Shown here piece by piece: positions 23,071 to 30,877 of a stretch of 42,545 nt of DNA. A program made the position numbers and the translations under genes. Below the pieces are notes generated by a model, which saw only the letters and a list, made by a program, of their open reading frames with translations, was not told the DNA's origin and did not search any database. Position 1 is the stretch's first letter. Each line of letters opens with the position of its first letter. This DNA is from Candidatus Sungbacteria bacterium RIFCSPLOWO2_02_FULL_51_17 (GTDB lineage: Bacteria > Patescibacteriota > Minisyncoccia > Sungbacterales > GWA2-42-14): contig MHQW01000041.1 in assembly GCA_001820785.1 (NCBI GenBank), positions 19,641-62,185 of the forward strand, read 5' to 3'.

Positions 23071-24648
23071 CTATGAGGCTACTTTAATAATACCTGCCTT
23101 ATCCCTCTTTCGTTTTAGCGGCGTGGTGACCAGAATATCTTTTTTCATCAAGCTGATTGCGTCATGGAACATTGTGATATACTCGGTCGCTGAATGCTCC
23201 CATGAGAAATCCTTCTTCATGGCCGCGCTTTGAAGTTTGCGCCAAGTTTTCCGATGCCGCCAATTCACGAAGGCACGCGTTAGCGCCATAAGAAAAACGC
23301 TTGGATTGAATTCATCAAAAAGGAACCCGGAACCCTTACCTGTTATTGGAGAATAATCCTCAATCGTATCGGCCAGTCCTCCGACTCTTCGCGCCACAGG
23401 AATCGCCCCATAGCGCATCGCTTCCATTTGTATTAGGCCCGAAGGCTCATATATCGATGGAACAAGTATCACATCCGACCCAGCAAAAACGAGATGAGGT
23501 TCATCATAGAACTGAAGATGGGCGCGCACTTGATCGGGATATTTTTTCTCTAGTTCCTGAAAGTATGTCATAAGTTCGGTGTCGCCCGTTCCTACCACGA
23601 TCAGTTGCGCTTTTGAGACGCGGAGGAACGGTTCTATCACCGGATTGAGAAGTGAAAAACCTTTTTGGCGGGTTAGGCGCGAAACAATACCAATAAGAAA
23701 TGTGTCCTGATTCTGCGAAAGACCGAAACGCTGCTGAAGCGCTAACTTGTTAGGACCTCTTTTTTCAAGCGCGTCGAAGTCAAACCGCTCCACAAGCGTC
23801 TGGTCTGTCGCCGGATTATTCGTCTCATAATCAATACCATTCAAAATGCCACGAAGACGGTCCCTCCGCTCCTGAAACAGCCTCTCAAGGCCCTCACCGA
23901 ATTCCTCCGTAGTAATCTCCTCAGCATATTTCTTTGAAACCGTATTGATAAAGTCCGCATACATTGCGCCTCTTCGCATAGGATTTATATTCAGCATGCG
24001 TTCGCTAAAAAAACTAGGTAGCGGCCCGTAACCATCATCGCGATCCATCTCGGGCGTGAACTTGTGGTTCTTGGAGGTTCCTTGATATGCAAGGTTATGA
24101 ATGGACAATATTGTAGCAATAGCAGAAAGTTTCTGATCAGTCGCGTATTCAAATTTCATAAAATTTGCCAAAAAACCCGTCATCCAATCCGTTGTGACGA
24201 TAATGTCAGGATTCCAAGAATCGGAGTGCCGAAGGAATTCAAGGGTGCCGCGAGAAAGAAGTGCGAATCTTGTCCTATCATCGGCATACCCATAGGCATT
24301 TGAACGAAGCTCAAAATACTCCTCGTTTTCAAGAAAGTATGTGGTGACCGGACTCCGCGGCTCATTGGAAGGATCAAAACGAAGAACATTGCAGATGAGA
24401 TGTTTTTTTTCATTTTCTCCTTCTGCTCCGGTTGGAACCGAAAGATGCTTATGTTCAAGTTTTAGCCCCCATTTTTCCCTATCAATCGTGCCATAGCGCG
24501 GCAACATGACTCTTGTGTCATGCCCCAGCTTTTTAAGGGCCCGCGAAAGCGAGAACATGACCTCTCCCAATCCCCCCATTTTCGCAAATGGTGCATGCTC
24601 TGATGTGACAAAAAGAATTTTTAGCTTTTTTTTCTTTTGTGAAGTCAT
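23071..24648 (-). CDS. glgA: Glycogen/starch synthase, GT5 family
   Basis: The 525-residue enzyme transfers glucose from ADP- or UDP-glucose to alpha-1,4-glucan. The N-terminal sugar-nucleotide loop reads KMGGLGEV (23-30), close to the family KXGGL motif. The GT5 domain runs through DTRVMLPRYG, FLANF, LSIHNLAYQG, SRLTRQKGFSLL (about 320-331) and the EPSGLIQMEAMRYG catalytic region. The length is normal. No other glycogen genes are in the window. It starts without a Shine-Dalgarno site, after an intrinsic terminator of the upstream gene, so it probably has its own promoter. Confidence 0.92.
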   Translation of the reverse strand: MTSQKKKKLKILFVTSEHAPFAKMGGLGEVMFSLSRALKKLGHDTRVMLPRYGTIDREKWGLKLEHKHLSVPTGAEGENEKKHLICNVLRFDPSNEPRSPVTTYFLENEEYFELRSNAYGYADDRTRFALLSRGTLEFLRHSDSWNPDIIVTTDWMTGFLANFMKFEYATDQKLSAIATILSIHNLAYQGTSKNHKFTPEMDRDDGYGPLPSFFSERMLNINPMRRGAMYADFINTVSKKYAEEITTEEFGEGLERLFQERRDRLRGILNGIDYETNNPATDQTLVERFDFDALEKRGPNKLALQQRFGLSQNQDTFLIGIVSRLTRQKGFSLLNPVIEPFLRVSKAQLIVVGTGDTELMTYFQELEKKYPDQVRAHLQFYDEPHLVFAGSDVILVPSIYEPSGLIQMEAMRYGAIPVARRVGGLADTIEDYSPITGKGSGFLFDEFNPSVFLMALTRAFVNWRHRKTWRKLQSAAMKKDFSWEHSATEYITMFHDAISLMKKDILVTTPLKRKRDKAGIIKVAS

Positions 24649-24672
24649 ACGTAGTAACTTAATTCGGATAAA

Positions 24673-24705
24673 AAATCTCTCCGGCCGGAGAGAGCTGGGG
24701 ACGTT
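24673..24705 (-). terminator. Terminator between the 144-residue membrane protein gene and glgA
   Basis: CTCTCCGG pairs with CCGGAGAG on the minus strand, followed by ATTTTTTATCC. Confidence 0.75.
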
Positions 24706-24735
24706 GGGAAAACGGGGGTCAATAACCCCGCATTC

Positions 24736-25170
24736 TTAAGCCCCGATAATTGCCGGACTTTGTATCAACCGCTGCGACCAACGCCTTAATTTTATCTGCC
24801 ATAAATAATGTATCTTAACTGGCAATTGCCGGAATGACCTGATCGTATCTGCCAATTCCGACCAATTTACTTTTCCCCCCAAAAAAAGAAGAAGCGACAA
24901 CATAAAGAAAAAAACGGCTGCCTGAAACAACTTTTGATTTTCCGAATTAGAAAGAAGCAGATTATGTATATATCCGCTACCCTCCCCTGAAGAAGACGGG
25001 GGACATGACGTCTGGTGAATAACAGCGCGCATTGAACAATAAAAGGCATAATCAGACCGGATCAAAGAGCCCAACAGGCCATGCAAAATAATTGCCCCGA
25101 GCATCAGTATAAGTATGATAGTTAGTGTGTTGTGTAAAAAAGTTAGTTTTTGCATATTTCTCAAAGACAA
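24736..25170 (-). CDS. Membrane protein with two helices, unknown function
   Basis: The 144-residue protein (from the TTG at 25170) has hydrophobic helices near 13-36 (LTIILILMLGAIILHGLLG) and 83-99 (AAVFFFMLSLLLFLGG). A roughly 45-residue Ser- and Pro-containing segment lies between them. The C-terminus is basic. This helix-loop-helix layout is common among small CPR envelope proteins. The start is uncertain: TTG at 25164 lies seven bases after GAGG, and ATG at 25155 is also in frame. Confidence 0.65.
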   Translation of the reverse strand: MSLRNMQKLTFLHNTLTIILILMLGAIILHGLLGSLIRSDYAFYCSMRAVIHQTSCPPSSSGEGSGYIHNLLLSNSENQKLFQAAVFFFMLSLLLFLGGKVNWSELADTIRSFRQLPVKIHYLWQIKLRRWSQRLIQSPAIIGA

Positions 25171-25332
25171 TACCTCTTACAAGTATATGCGAATTAGAAC
25201 TGCTAGACCACCCTGCGCCTATGTCAAAAAATGTTGACTAAAACAAAATGCATGTCCTAATGCGCCGATGGTTAAACAAACATGCCCCTAAAACAGTTCT
25301 GCATATTGCCATACATACACACGGCACGAAAC

Positions 25333-25698
25333 TTACTCAAACTCTTTCAGCGCCGCGCCGGTACTTTTATGTATGCGGTACCAGTTAAAAGTCGCTGTAT
25401 GGCTGTCCTCCCCTTGTTGGACGATCTCATACACTTGCACTGCCCACTCATCTCCGCGATCCTCAACATTGAACGCCCCGTGCGCTCCCGCTTCTTTGAG
25501 CATGGCAATATACTCCTCAACCTCGGGCATCGTACGAACTTTTTCAAGAGCGTCGTCCCGGCTGATCGTGCGGGAAGAAGACGCGCCTGGCGCATCGGGC
25601 GCTGATCCCGTTGGCCGGAATACTCCACCCATCCACACGATAGATAGTGCAATAATCACAACACCTACGAATATGATACGTATAGTTGTATGGCTCAT
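25333..25698 (-). CDS. Membrane-anchored small protein, unknown function
   Basis: The 121-residue protein has an N-terminal membrane helix (7-27, IRIIFVGVVIIALSIVWMGGV), a Ser/Pro/Ala linker and an 80-residue outside domain. That domain has pattern EEYIAMLKEAGAHGAFNVEDRGDEWAVQVYEIV and then TATFNWYRIHKSTGAALKEF, which reads like a small PepSY- or YpeB-like alpha/beta fold. That reading is tentative. Its ATG overlaps the upstream gene's stop (ATGA), so the two are translated together. Confidence 0.75.
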   Translation of the reverse strand: MSHTTIRIIFVGVVIIALSIVWMGGVFRPTGSAPDAPGASSSRTISRDDALEKVRTMPEVEEYIAMLKEAGAHGAFNVEDRGDEWAVQVYEIVQQGEDSHTATFNWYRIHKSTGAALKEFE

Positions 25699-26165
25699 AG
25701 TATTTTATCTTTTAGTTGCAGCTGGTGCCATAGCACGAGCGCGATAACGCTATTGATAAGTAAAAGTAACGACGCAACGATGGGAGCGATAAAGCGGAAA
25801 GACAGCGTAACAGTTCCCGGAACAAGCTGGGTCATCGCAACTATCATCAATACTGCACCAAGACATTGCATGAGCGCGCCCGTCTTAAGAAGCGAGGTGC
25901 GCGGCACACAATACAACACCGACGCACTACATAACAGTCCGAATATGATCCACGCCCAATAATTCCCCCCACGCAGGAGCCCCAAACCTGTCGCGCCGCT
26001 CTCCGGGATCCACGGAAAGAAAAACAAGAAAAGCACAAGAACATTAACACCGAACGCCCCAATTTTTAGCGCACGAACATATGCCGTCTTATACTTGGCA
26101 TAAAACGTCCCCAGGATGATAAAAGACAGCACAGACCACGGGATCCAAAAAAGTAGAGTTTTCAT
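25695..26165 (-). CDS. Polytopic membrane protein, unknown function
   Basis: The 156-residue protein starts MKTLLFWIPWSVLSFIILGT and has about five helices (4-20, 33-52, 68-84, 93-111, 122-145). No motif is recognised. The ATG at 26165 is preferred because it follows directly on the interrupted gene at 26177. An upstream in-frame start at 26213 would overlap that gene. It lies in a minus-strand cluster of membrane proteins. Confidence 0.75.
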   Translation of the reverse strand: MKTLLFWIPWSVLSFIILGTFYAKYKTAYVRALKIGAFGVNVLVLFLFFFPWIPESGATGLGLLRGGNYWAWIIFGLLCSASVLYCVPRTSLLKTGALMQCLGAVLMIVAMTQLVPGTVTLSFRFIAPIVASLLLLINSVIALVLWHQLQLKDKIL

Positions 26166-26176
26166 ATGATAGAAAG

Positions 26177-26431
26177 TTATAGGGGCACGGGCGTCTCCTT
26201 CGGAGTAAACCATCCCTTTTTATATGCGACGGCGCAACCGGCTATCAGCATGATCACTGTAAGCGCGCGCGAGAATTCACAGATATGCCCTGCGACATCA
26301 ACCGTTACATTCGGAAACTACCCATCCTTCAGGTTGTCGCAGTATTGTGCCATGAACTCAGCTCCGGCAAAATTCCCGGCGACTACTGCAATAACAAAAA
26401 CTCCAACGCCGATGAGAATACTGTTCTTCAT
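26177..26431 (-). pseudogene. Two-helix membrane protein gene interrupted by an in-frame TAG
   Basis: From the ATG at 26431 the frame reads MKNSILIGVGVFVIAVVAGN and continues to DNLKDG. A TAG follows at 26318-26320, and then 47 more sense codons (FPNVTVDVAGHICEFSRALT, VIMLIAGCAVAYKKGWF, a Pro-rich end) run to TAA at 26177-26179. Both halves carry a membrane helix and protein-like composition. One G-to-A change (TGG to TAG) would explain it; a sequencing error is also possible. TATAAT ends six bases before the ATG, suggesting a leaderless mRNA. The next gene starts 11 bases later. Confidence 0.6.
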
Positions 26432-26495
26432 ATATCCATTATATACGCTTTCCGGTTGTTATTCATGCAGTACTTGTCCCAAAAATTGCTTGCTA

Positions 26496-26524
26496 TTAAC
26501 AAATAGTACTAAATGGTGTATAAT
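26496..26524 (+). promoter_or_regulatory. Promoter of the second DRTITPESL-family gene
   Basis: TTAACA (26496-26501), 17 bases, TATAAT (26519-26524). Confidence 0.75.
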
Positions 26525-26580
26525 GAAAAAATAGAGGCCCAAGTACCCGCCAGAACCAAAACCCACACGAAGGAGAGAAC

Positions 26581-27111
26581 ATGGACAGGACCATCACCCC
26601 GGAATCACTCATTTTCACCCGAGGTCTCTCCACTGCCGCCATCCTTGCCGCGCTCTACAATGCGGCAAGCGGGATGGGCCACGGAGAGAAGGGCCCCGGC
26701 CCAGACATGATCACATTGATGGAGGCCAAGAAGATCATTGCCTCCTTAATGGGCGCGTACATCTACTTTGACTACCTCGGTGGCAAACGGTTGAAGCTTG
26801 ACCTGACCGATGCCAAGCGTGATGGCATCGTGGCAGGTCAGTACGATTACGGTCAGGGTCGTGGCACCGCTATGCGCGCGATCGCCATCCTGCGCGCGAC
26901 CGGAGATCTGTGCCACCCCGACATCGTGGCACTCCAGGAGGTATCGCGGGCGGCAGCAAACACCGCCTCCGCACCTCTCCAGAAGTCGGGCACCGTCACC
27001 GAGGGCACGCTCGCCGATGCCCTCGGCATGAGGGATCGGAGCACCGAGAAAGAGCCAGACATATGGTACCAGCTCTTCCGCGAGGCGCCCTGCGATACGA
27101 TCAAGCTGTAG
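26581..27111 (+). CDS. Unrecognised protein, paralogue of the one at 20281
   Basis: The 176-residue protein begins MDRTITPESLIFTRGLSTAA with GAAGGAGAG upstream. It aligns along its whole length with the protein at 20281; the most conserved block is GIVAGQYDYGQGRGTAMRAI. It has a longer C-terminal tail (RSTEKEPDIWYQLFREAPCDTIKL). Both end in a C-D/P..TI-L pattern. There is no signal peptide, no membrane helix and no known motif. It has its own promoter and terminator. The two copies sit about 5.8 kb apart, consistent with duplication in this accessory region. Confidence 0.8.
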   Translation: MDRTITPESLIFTRGLSTAAILAALYNAASGMGHGEKGPGPDMITLMEAKKIIASLMGAYIYFDYLGGKRLKLDLTDAKRDGIVAGQYDYGQGRGTAMRAIAILRATGDLCHPDIVALQEVSRAAANTASAPLQKSGTVTEGTLADALGMRDRSTEKEPDIWYQLFREAPCDTIKL

Positions 27112-27135
27112 CACGAGGCCGAACATCTTCGCCTC

Positions 27136-27168
27136 CCCCGCCGGAACATCGGCGGGGTTCTTTTTTTA
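27136..27168 (+). terminator. Terminator of the second DRTITPESL-family gene
   Basis: CCCCGCC, an 8-base loop, GGCGGGG and TTCTTTTTTT. Confidence 0.88.
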
Positions 27169-27300
27169 TACCCCCCACACACACACCAACGCACGCTGTA
27201 ACACAAGAAAGTTTTGCAAAATATGAAAAAGGCGCCGATTGCACTACGGTCTGTTTTGCGCTACATTCCACACACGCACCTTACCAATAGGAGTGTCCAC

Positions 27301-28026
27301 ATGGCTAACAGAAAGCCCACGGGTCCGCCGCTACCAGACGACCCTGCAATTGACTTTAGGCAGTCAAACAATTGGCGGATATTTCGCATCATGGCCGAAC
27401 TGACGGAGGGGTGGCAGTTTCTTGCCGACTTTAAAAACACCATTACCTTTTTCGGATCGGCCCGCGTAAGAAAAGGGAATAAATGGTATGACGAGGCGCG
27501 AAAGCTCGGATGCTTGCTCGCAAAAGACGGCTATCACATCGTTACCGGCAGCGGCCCGGGTATCATGGGGGCGGCAAATCGAGGAGCCGTTGACGCACTA
27601 AAAGAAGCGACCGCGAACGGCACCGCAGATACGGTCGGGCGTTCCATCGGCCTTCATATCCAACTCCCCAACGAACAGCAAAAAAATAAATTTGTCACCC
27701 ATTCCCGGGATTTCCATTATTTCTTCGTACGGAAGGTCATGCTTTCGTATCACGGCTCCGCATATATTTTTTTCCCGGGCGGATACGGAACTCTAGATGA
27801 ACTTTTTGAAATCCTCACGCTCGTTCAGACGAAAAAAATGAGACGGGTACCGATCATTCTCGTCGGCAAAGAATATTGGGGCCCGCTCTTCCAGTGGATA
27901 GAAAAGGAAAGTTACCGAAAGCTTCGCGGCGTGGACAAGGAGGACTTGAGCATTCCATCGCTGGTTGATACCGCCGAAGAAGCGCAGGAGCTTATCAAAA
28001 TAAAACTCAACAAAACGGCATCATAG
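27301..28026 (+). CDS. LOG family protein (lysine-decarboxylase-like Rossmann fold)
   Basis: The 241-residue protein belongs to the LOG/TIGR00730-type family, whose members cleave nucleoside 5'-monophosphates to base and ribose 5-phosphate. It contains ITFFGSARV (about 47-55), the GSGPGIMGAANRGA motif (about 83-96) and the signature PGGYGTLDELFE (about 159-170), which holds the active-site Glu. The start at 27301 has AGGAG eight bases upstream. An in-frame ATG at 27214 would add 29 residues without a ribosome site. Terminator at 28034-28055. Confidence 0.9.
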   Translation: MANRKPTGPPLPDDPAIDFRQSNNWRIFRIMAELTEGWQFLADFKNTITFFGSARVRKGNKWYDEARKLGCLLAKDGYHIVTGSGPGIMGAANRGAVDALKEATANGTADTVGRSIGLHIQLPNEQQKNKFVTHSRDFHYFFVRKVMLSYHGSAYIFFPGGYGTLDELFEILTLVQTKKMRRVPIILVGKEYWGPLFQWIEKESYRKLRGVDKEDLSIPSLVDTAEEAQELIKIKLNKTAS

Positions 28027-28033
28027 TCAGCAT

Positions 28034-28055
28034 GCGCCCTTGCGGGCGCCTTTTT
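28034..28055 (+). terminator. Terminator of the LOG gene
   Basis: GCGCCC, TTGC loop, GGGCGC, CTTTTT. Confidence 0.88.
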
Positions 28056-28059
28056 AAAA

Positions 28060-28206
28060 GGCGCTTGCGGAAACACCAATCAAGGAGAGCCCCGGGGCCG
28101 GTGTCTACTGCTACTGCAATACCCACAAACACTGATTAAAATGGTGATCAACAGAACCTCCGACCAATACACCCGACGGACAACATCCGGCGGGGTTTTG
28201 TTTTTG
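28060..28206 (+). other. Gene-free stretch ending in a strong terminator (possible small RNA or leader)
   Basis: CCCGACGG / CCGGCGGG (one mismatch) with GTTTTGTTTTT forms a terminator at 28172-28206, although no gene precedes it after the LOG terminator. An AAGGAG at about 28082 is followed only by a 12-codon frame. This could be a small RNA or an attenuating leader for the DUF5674 gene. Confidence 0.4.
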
Positions 28207-28235
28207 CATACTGGTGTGATAAAATCCCCTCAGTC

Positions 28236-28565
28236 ATGTTGCTGTTGATCACATCAAAAATCAGCGAAGAAGATCTGAAAAAAGCCGCAGAAGAGCTTGG
28301 TGGCTATATTAAGTATGTCGTAGATATCAAAAAAGAAATTACAACTGCCGGCGGCTCCCGCCATGTTCAGGGAGAAGAGCTTCTGCTTCACAACGGCAGT
28401 ACACAGGAAGATCTCTGGGGCGGCGGGCTTGACCTTGAAACGGGAGAGGTTGATTTTGACTCAATGATCAACATTCGCCCGAATCAAAACAATCCGAGTC
28501 GCGAAGTTCTATCGCCGGAAACCAGGAAAAAAATTGAGGAAATAGTTCGCAGATTACTGAAGTAG
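28236..28565 (+). CDS. DUF5674 family protein
   Basis: The 109-residue protein matches the recalled DUF5674 pattern: MLLLITSKISEEDLKKAAEE, then KYVVDIKKEI...GGSRHVQGEELLL, the signature QEDLWGGGLDLETGEVDFDSMINIRP, and a C-terminal helix (PETRKKIEEIVRRLL). The family is widespread in CPR bacteria and its role is unknown. An extended -10 (TGATAAAAT) about 15 bases before the ATG suggests a short leader. The next gene starts five bases after its stop. Confidence 0.9.
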   Translation: MLLLITSKISEEDLKKAAEELGGYIKYVVDIKKEITTAGGSRHVQGEELLLHNGSTQEDLWGGGLDLETGEVDFDSMINIRPNQNNPSREVLSPETRKKIEEIVRRLLK

Positions 28566-28570
28566 CCCGT

Positions 28571-28855
28571 ATGAGCACTCAAGATATTGTTTTGAATATC
28601 GCCGTCAACCTCGGAAGAATGTCACGCTGGGCGATTGACGGTAAACACGATCGCATAGATCAGTTTTTGGATGAAACCGAACGGTATATGGCCGAATTGG
28701 AACGCGCCCCAAAAAGCGTCAAATTTCAAAAAACGTTCAGTGCGTTTAAACTATATTTCGCATCTCTTAAAAACAATGCCCCCCGCGACGAAGCGTGGGC
28801 CGAAGCGATGCTTACCTGGGGGAACATTCTCGCACACCGGGCAAAACTCGCCTAG
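28571..28855 (+). CDS. Conserved small helical protein of unknown function
   Basis: The 94-residue protein is nearly all helical and soluble (DIVLNIAVNLGRMSRWAID, then RIDQFLDETERYMAELE and AWAEAMLTWGNILAHRAK). I recognise it only as a type often found beside DUF5674-like genes in CPR genomes. It is probably co-transcribed with the DUF5674 gene. A terminator follows at 28930-28958 (CTCCAC/GTGGAG, then ATTTTTA). Confidence 0.75.
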   Translation: MSTQDIVLNIAVNLGRMSRWAIDGKHDRIDQFLDETERYMAELERAPKSVKFQKTFSAFKLYFASLKNNAPRDEAWAEAMLTWGNILAHRAKLA

Positions 28856-28929
28856 CAAGAACCACCAAGCATTAATACATAACGGCCGCCTCGTCTGCTA
28901 ACTCTCACCAGAACACCATTTGAGGAAAA

Positions 28930-28958
28930 CTCCACGGACACATCAGGTGGAGATTTTT
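28930..28958 (+). terminator. Terminator of the DUF5674 operon
   Basis: CTCCAC pairs with GTGGAG, followed by ATTTTTA. The remaining 145 bases up to the next gene hold only that gene's promoter. Confidence 0.75.
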
Positions 28959-29046
28959 AATTTCATGTAACAACGCCCGCCCCGCATAAGACGTGCACCC
29001 CGTGATGACGACGGACGTCTCCATATTGTGGAAGCTAACGGAAACA

Positions 29047-29076
29047 TTGACAAGTATATTATTTTAGTTTTAGATA
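29047..29076 (+). promoter_or_regulatory. Promoter of the lipoprotein hydrolase gene
   Basis: TTGACA (29047-29052), 18 bases, TAGATA (29071-29076). Confidence 0.6.
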
Positions 29077-29103
29077 CAAACAGCACATTTACTGAGAATT
29101 CAG

Positions 29104-30147
29104 ATGTATGTGAAACGATCTCTTTGTTGTCTCTTCGGAGTGTTGTTTCTGACAAGCGTTACCGGATGCGTACAGTTTGAACGCATAAGCCCGGCGATAG
29201 AGACCGGCGACAACCCGCATGTTGCCACACAGAACAAAGACATCCGCCACTACGAAAAAAATCTCTCACCGATAGTGCTTGAACGGGTCCCGTATCGCGA
29301 CAGCAAGTACTACGATGCATACCGCCTTTCCACCCCATCTTCGGGCACGAACGAACAACCAGGAAATGTGGTAAGCGGCGAGTACCTTGCAAGTAGAGGA
29401 CTTGCCCGAAAAAAGTTGGTGATCATAGTTCCTATCTATGGGAGTTCATCAATCCCGCCTGAAAACCTGGCCATGCATCTTACCGTGTGGAACGGCGACG
29501 CAGACACGAACGTGCTATTGCTTCACGGCACGGACGATCTCTTCAACTGGAACGAGATGGCGCATTCTGCTACGCTTCAGGAATTTCTTGACGAGGTTGA
29601 TGCTTCGGCCAGACGCATCACCACAACGATCACCGACGTCCGGCGCCTTATTGACTGGGCAGAAACCCGCCCTGAAATTGACCCGAAGCGCATCGGCATC
29701 GCAGGGCTCTCTATCAGCGCAATGATCGGGAGTATGGTGATGGGGACGGACCCGCGTGTTGCCGCTGGCGTCTTTGCGATGGGTGGCGGCAACTGGCAAG
29801 ATATCTTCGTCCACTGCACATCAGAGGATGTGGCAACGGCACGGGAACACGTTATGCGGTCGTTCGGCCTTGCGCCGGAAGAGCTACGCATAATGCTTGA
29901 GCAACGTCTCCGCGCGGTAAACCCCATGCATGTCATAGGTCATGTGAATACGGCCCGCGTACTTATCGTGGACTCCCTCTACGATGATTTCATCCCCAGG
30001 AGCACACAAGATGCTCTCTGGCGTGCCCTCGGAAAACCGGAGCGCATAACATTGAAGTATGCGCACAAGGAGGCATTCCTGCGATCCATTATCGGTCTTC
30101 ATTTCACCGAACGGGTCTCCGCGACATTTTTCAAAGAGAAGCTATGA
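29104..30147 (+). CDS. Lipoprotein alpha/beta hydrolase
   Basis: The 347-residue protein has a lipoprotein signal (MYVKRSLCCLFGVLFLTSVT, then GC), with lipobox VTGC making C22 the lipidated residue, so it is membrane-anchored and outside. The hydrolase domain has a VLLLHGTDD oxyanion region, the nucleophile elbow GIAGLSISA (about 198-206, Ser in G-L-S-I-S), an Asp in VDSLYDDFIP and a His in KYAHKEAF. It could be an esterase or peptidase acting on lipids or peptides outside the cell. The substrate is unknown. It begins close to a TTGACA promoter. Confidence 0.88.
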   Translation: MYVKRSLCCLFGVLFLTSVTGCVQFERISPAIETGDNPHVATQNKDIRHYEKNLSPIVLERVPYRDSKYYDAYRLSTPSSGTNEQPGNVVSGEYLASRGLARKKLVIIVPIYGSSSIPPENLAMHLTVWNGDADTNVLLLHGTDDLFNWNEMAHSATLQEFLDEVDASARRITTTITDVRRLIDWAETRPEIDPKRIGIAGLSISAMIGSMVMGTDPRVAAGVFAMGGGNWQDIFVHCTSEDVATAREHVMRSFGLAPEELRIMLEQRLRAVNPMHVIGHVNTARVLIVDSLYDDFIPRSTQDALWRALGKPERITLKYAHKEAFLRSIIGLHFTERVSATFFKEKL

Positions 30148-30258
30148 TGTGCCGCTCTACCCGCCGCCTTTACTGGTTTTTTTATCTACTTGTGTATTTG
30201 CAATTGATTCGTCGGCAGAATACCATAAAGACGTGATGGAAAATCTCAAAAGAACAGC

Positions 30259-30624
30259 ATGCATGAAGCCCCAAGAGAACACGAGGAGTACCAGCGCTAC
30301 CAGGAACTAGGCGGCATCATCAATGAAAAGGATTACGAAAGCGCTCTTCTGCGATCTAAAAACGCAGTCGCACCAAGTAGGTCGGTCGTACGGCAAGCGA
30401 AATTCATCGCAGAAACCGCCGGCATCGCACTAGCAAGTGAGACGAGTGCTGACAAAAGGGTCATCCTATACGGGATATTGCGGACCGACTCAAAGCCGAC
30501 GGATGTCAAATACCACCACAGCCAAATGAGCGACCAACGGCTTTTTGCGGAAGCATTGCGCATGGTGGGGGACGCGGATTCGCTTCATAAGTTACTAGCT
30601 GCGTTTCCTAATATCTCTTTCTAA
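30259..30624 (+). CDS. Hypothetical protein, possibly frameshifted from an exported N-terminus
   Basis: The 121-residue frame has an acidic start (HEAPREHEEYQRYQELGG) and a mixed helix/strand body (VVRQAKFIAETAGIALASETSADKRVILYGILR). No ribosome site is clear at the ATG. In another frame just upstream, a GTG near 30149 with GAGAAG before it opens a signal-like sequence (PPPLLVFLSTCVFAIDSSAE). It runs to a stop near 30312, overlapping the start of this frame. One indel between about 30260 and 30300 would join them into a roughly 155-residue exported protein. A terminator follows at 30635-30660. Confidence 0.5.
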   Translation: MHEAPREHEEYQRYQELGGIINEKDYESALLRSKNAVAPSRSVVRQAKFIAETAGIALASETSADKRVILYGILRTDSKPTDVKYHHSQMSDQRLFAEALRMVGDADSLHKLLAAFPNISF

Positions 30625-30634
30625 AGTGAGCACC

Positions 30635-30660
30635 GATCGGCCTTGGCCGATCTTTTTATT
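30635..30660 (+). terminator. Terminator after the hypothetical gene at 30259
   Basis: GATCGGCC, TT, GGCCGATC and TTTTTATT. Confidence 0.85.
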
Positions 30661-30803
30661 CTCCCCGCCTTCCTCCCCGCAGCTTGCTGCGGGGAGGAAG
30701 GCGGGGAGAATACCCTTCCGAAGCTCGCCGCAGGCGAGCGAAGGAGGGTATTCCGCTACGGAAGAATTCCGCAAGATACCGCGTAGCACTGCTGCGCGGA
30801 GCT
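30657..30803. repeat. Palindrome cluster
   Basis: A perfect 26-bp inverted repeat (30657-30682 and 30687-30712, loop CTTG) is made of CTCCCCGCC-type sequence. An imperfect hairpin follows at about 30709-30752 (GCTCGCC/GGCGAGC core, outer AATACCC/GGGTATT), and then shorter ones up to about 30803. There is no coding support on either strand. It resembles dispersed palindromic repeats seen between genes in CPR genomes. Confidence 0.75.
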
Positions 30804-30877
30804 TCATTTTGACTTAATAAGCGATGGTGATACGGTAAGAACACTGGACCTTAAAAATTTGAAAAACCAGGCTTGCC

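Noticed and set aside
30140-30175. GGTAGAGC on the minus strand as a tRNA D-arm
   Set aside because: No acceptor stem, anticodon arm or T-arm could be built around it.
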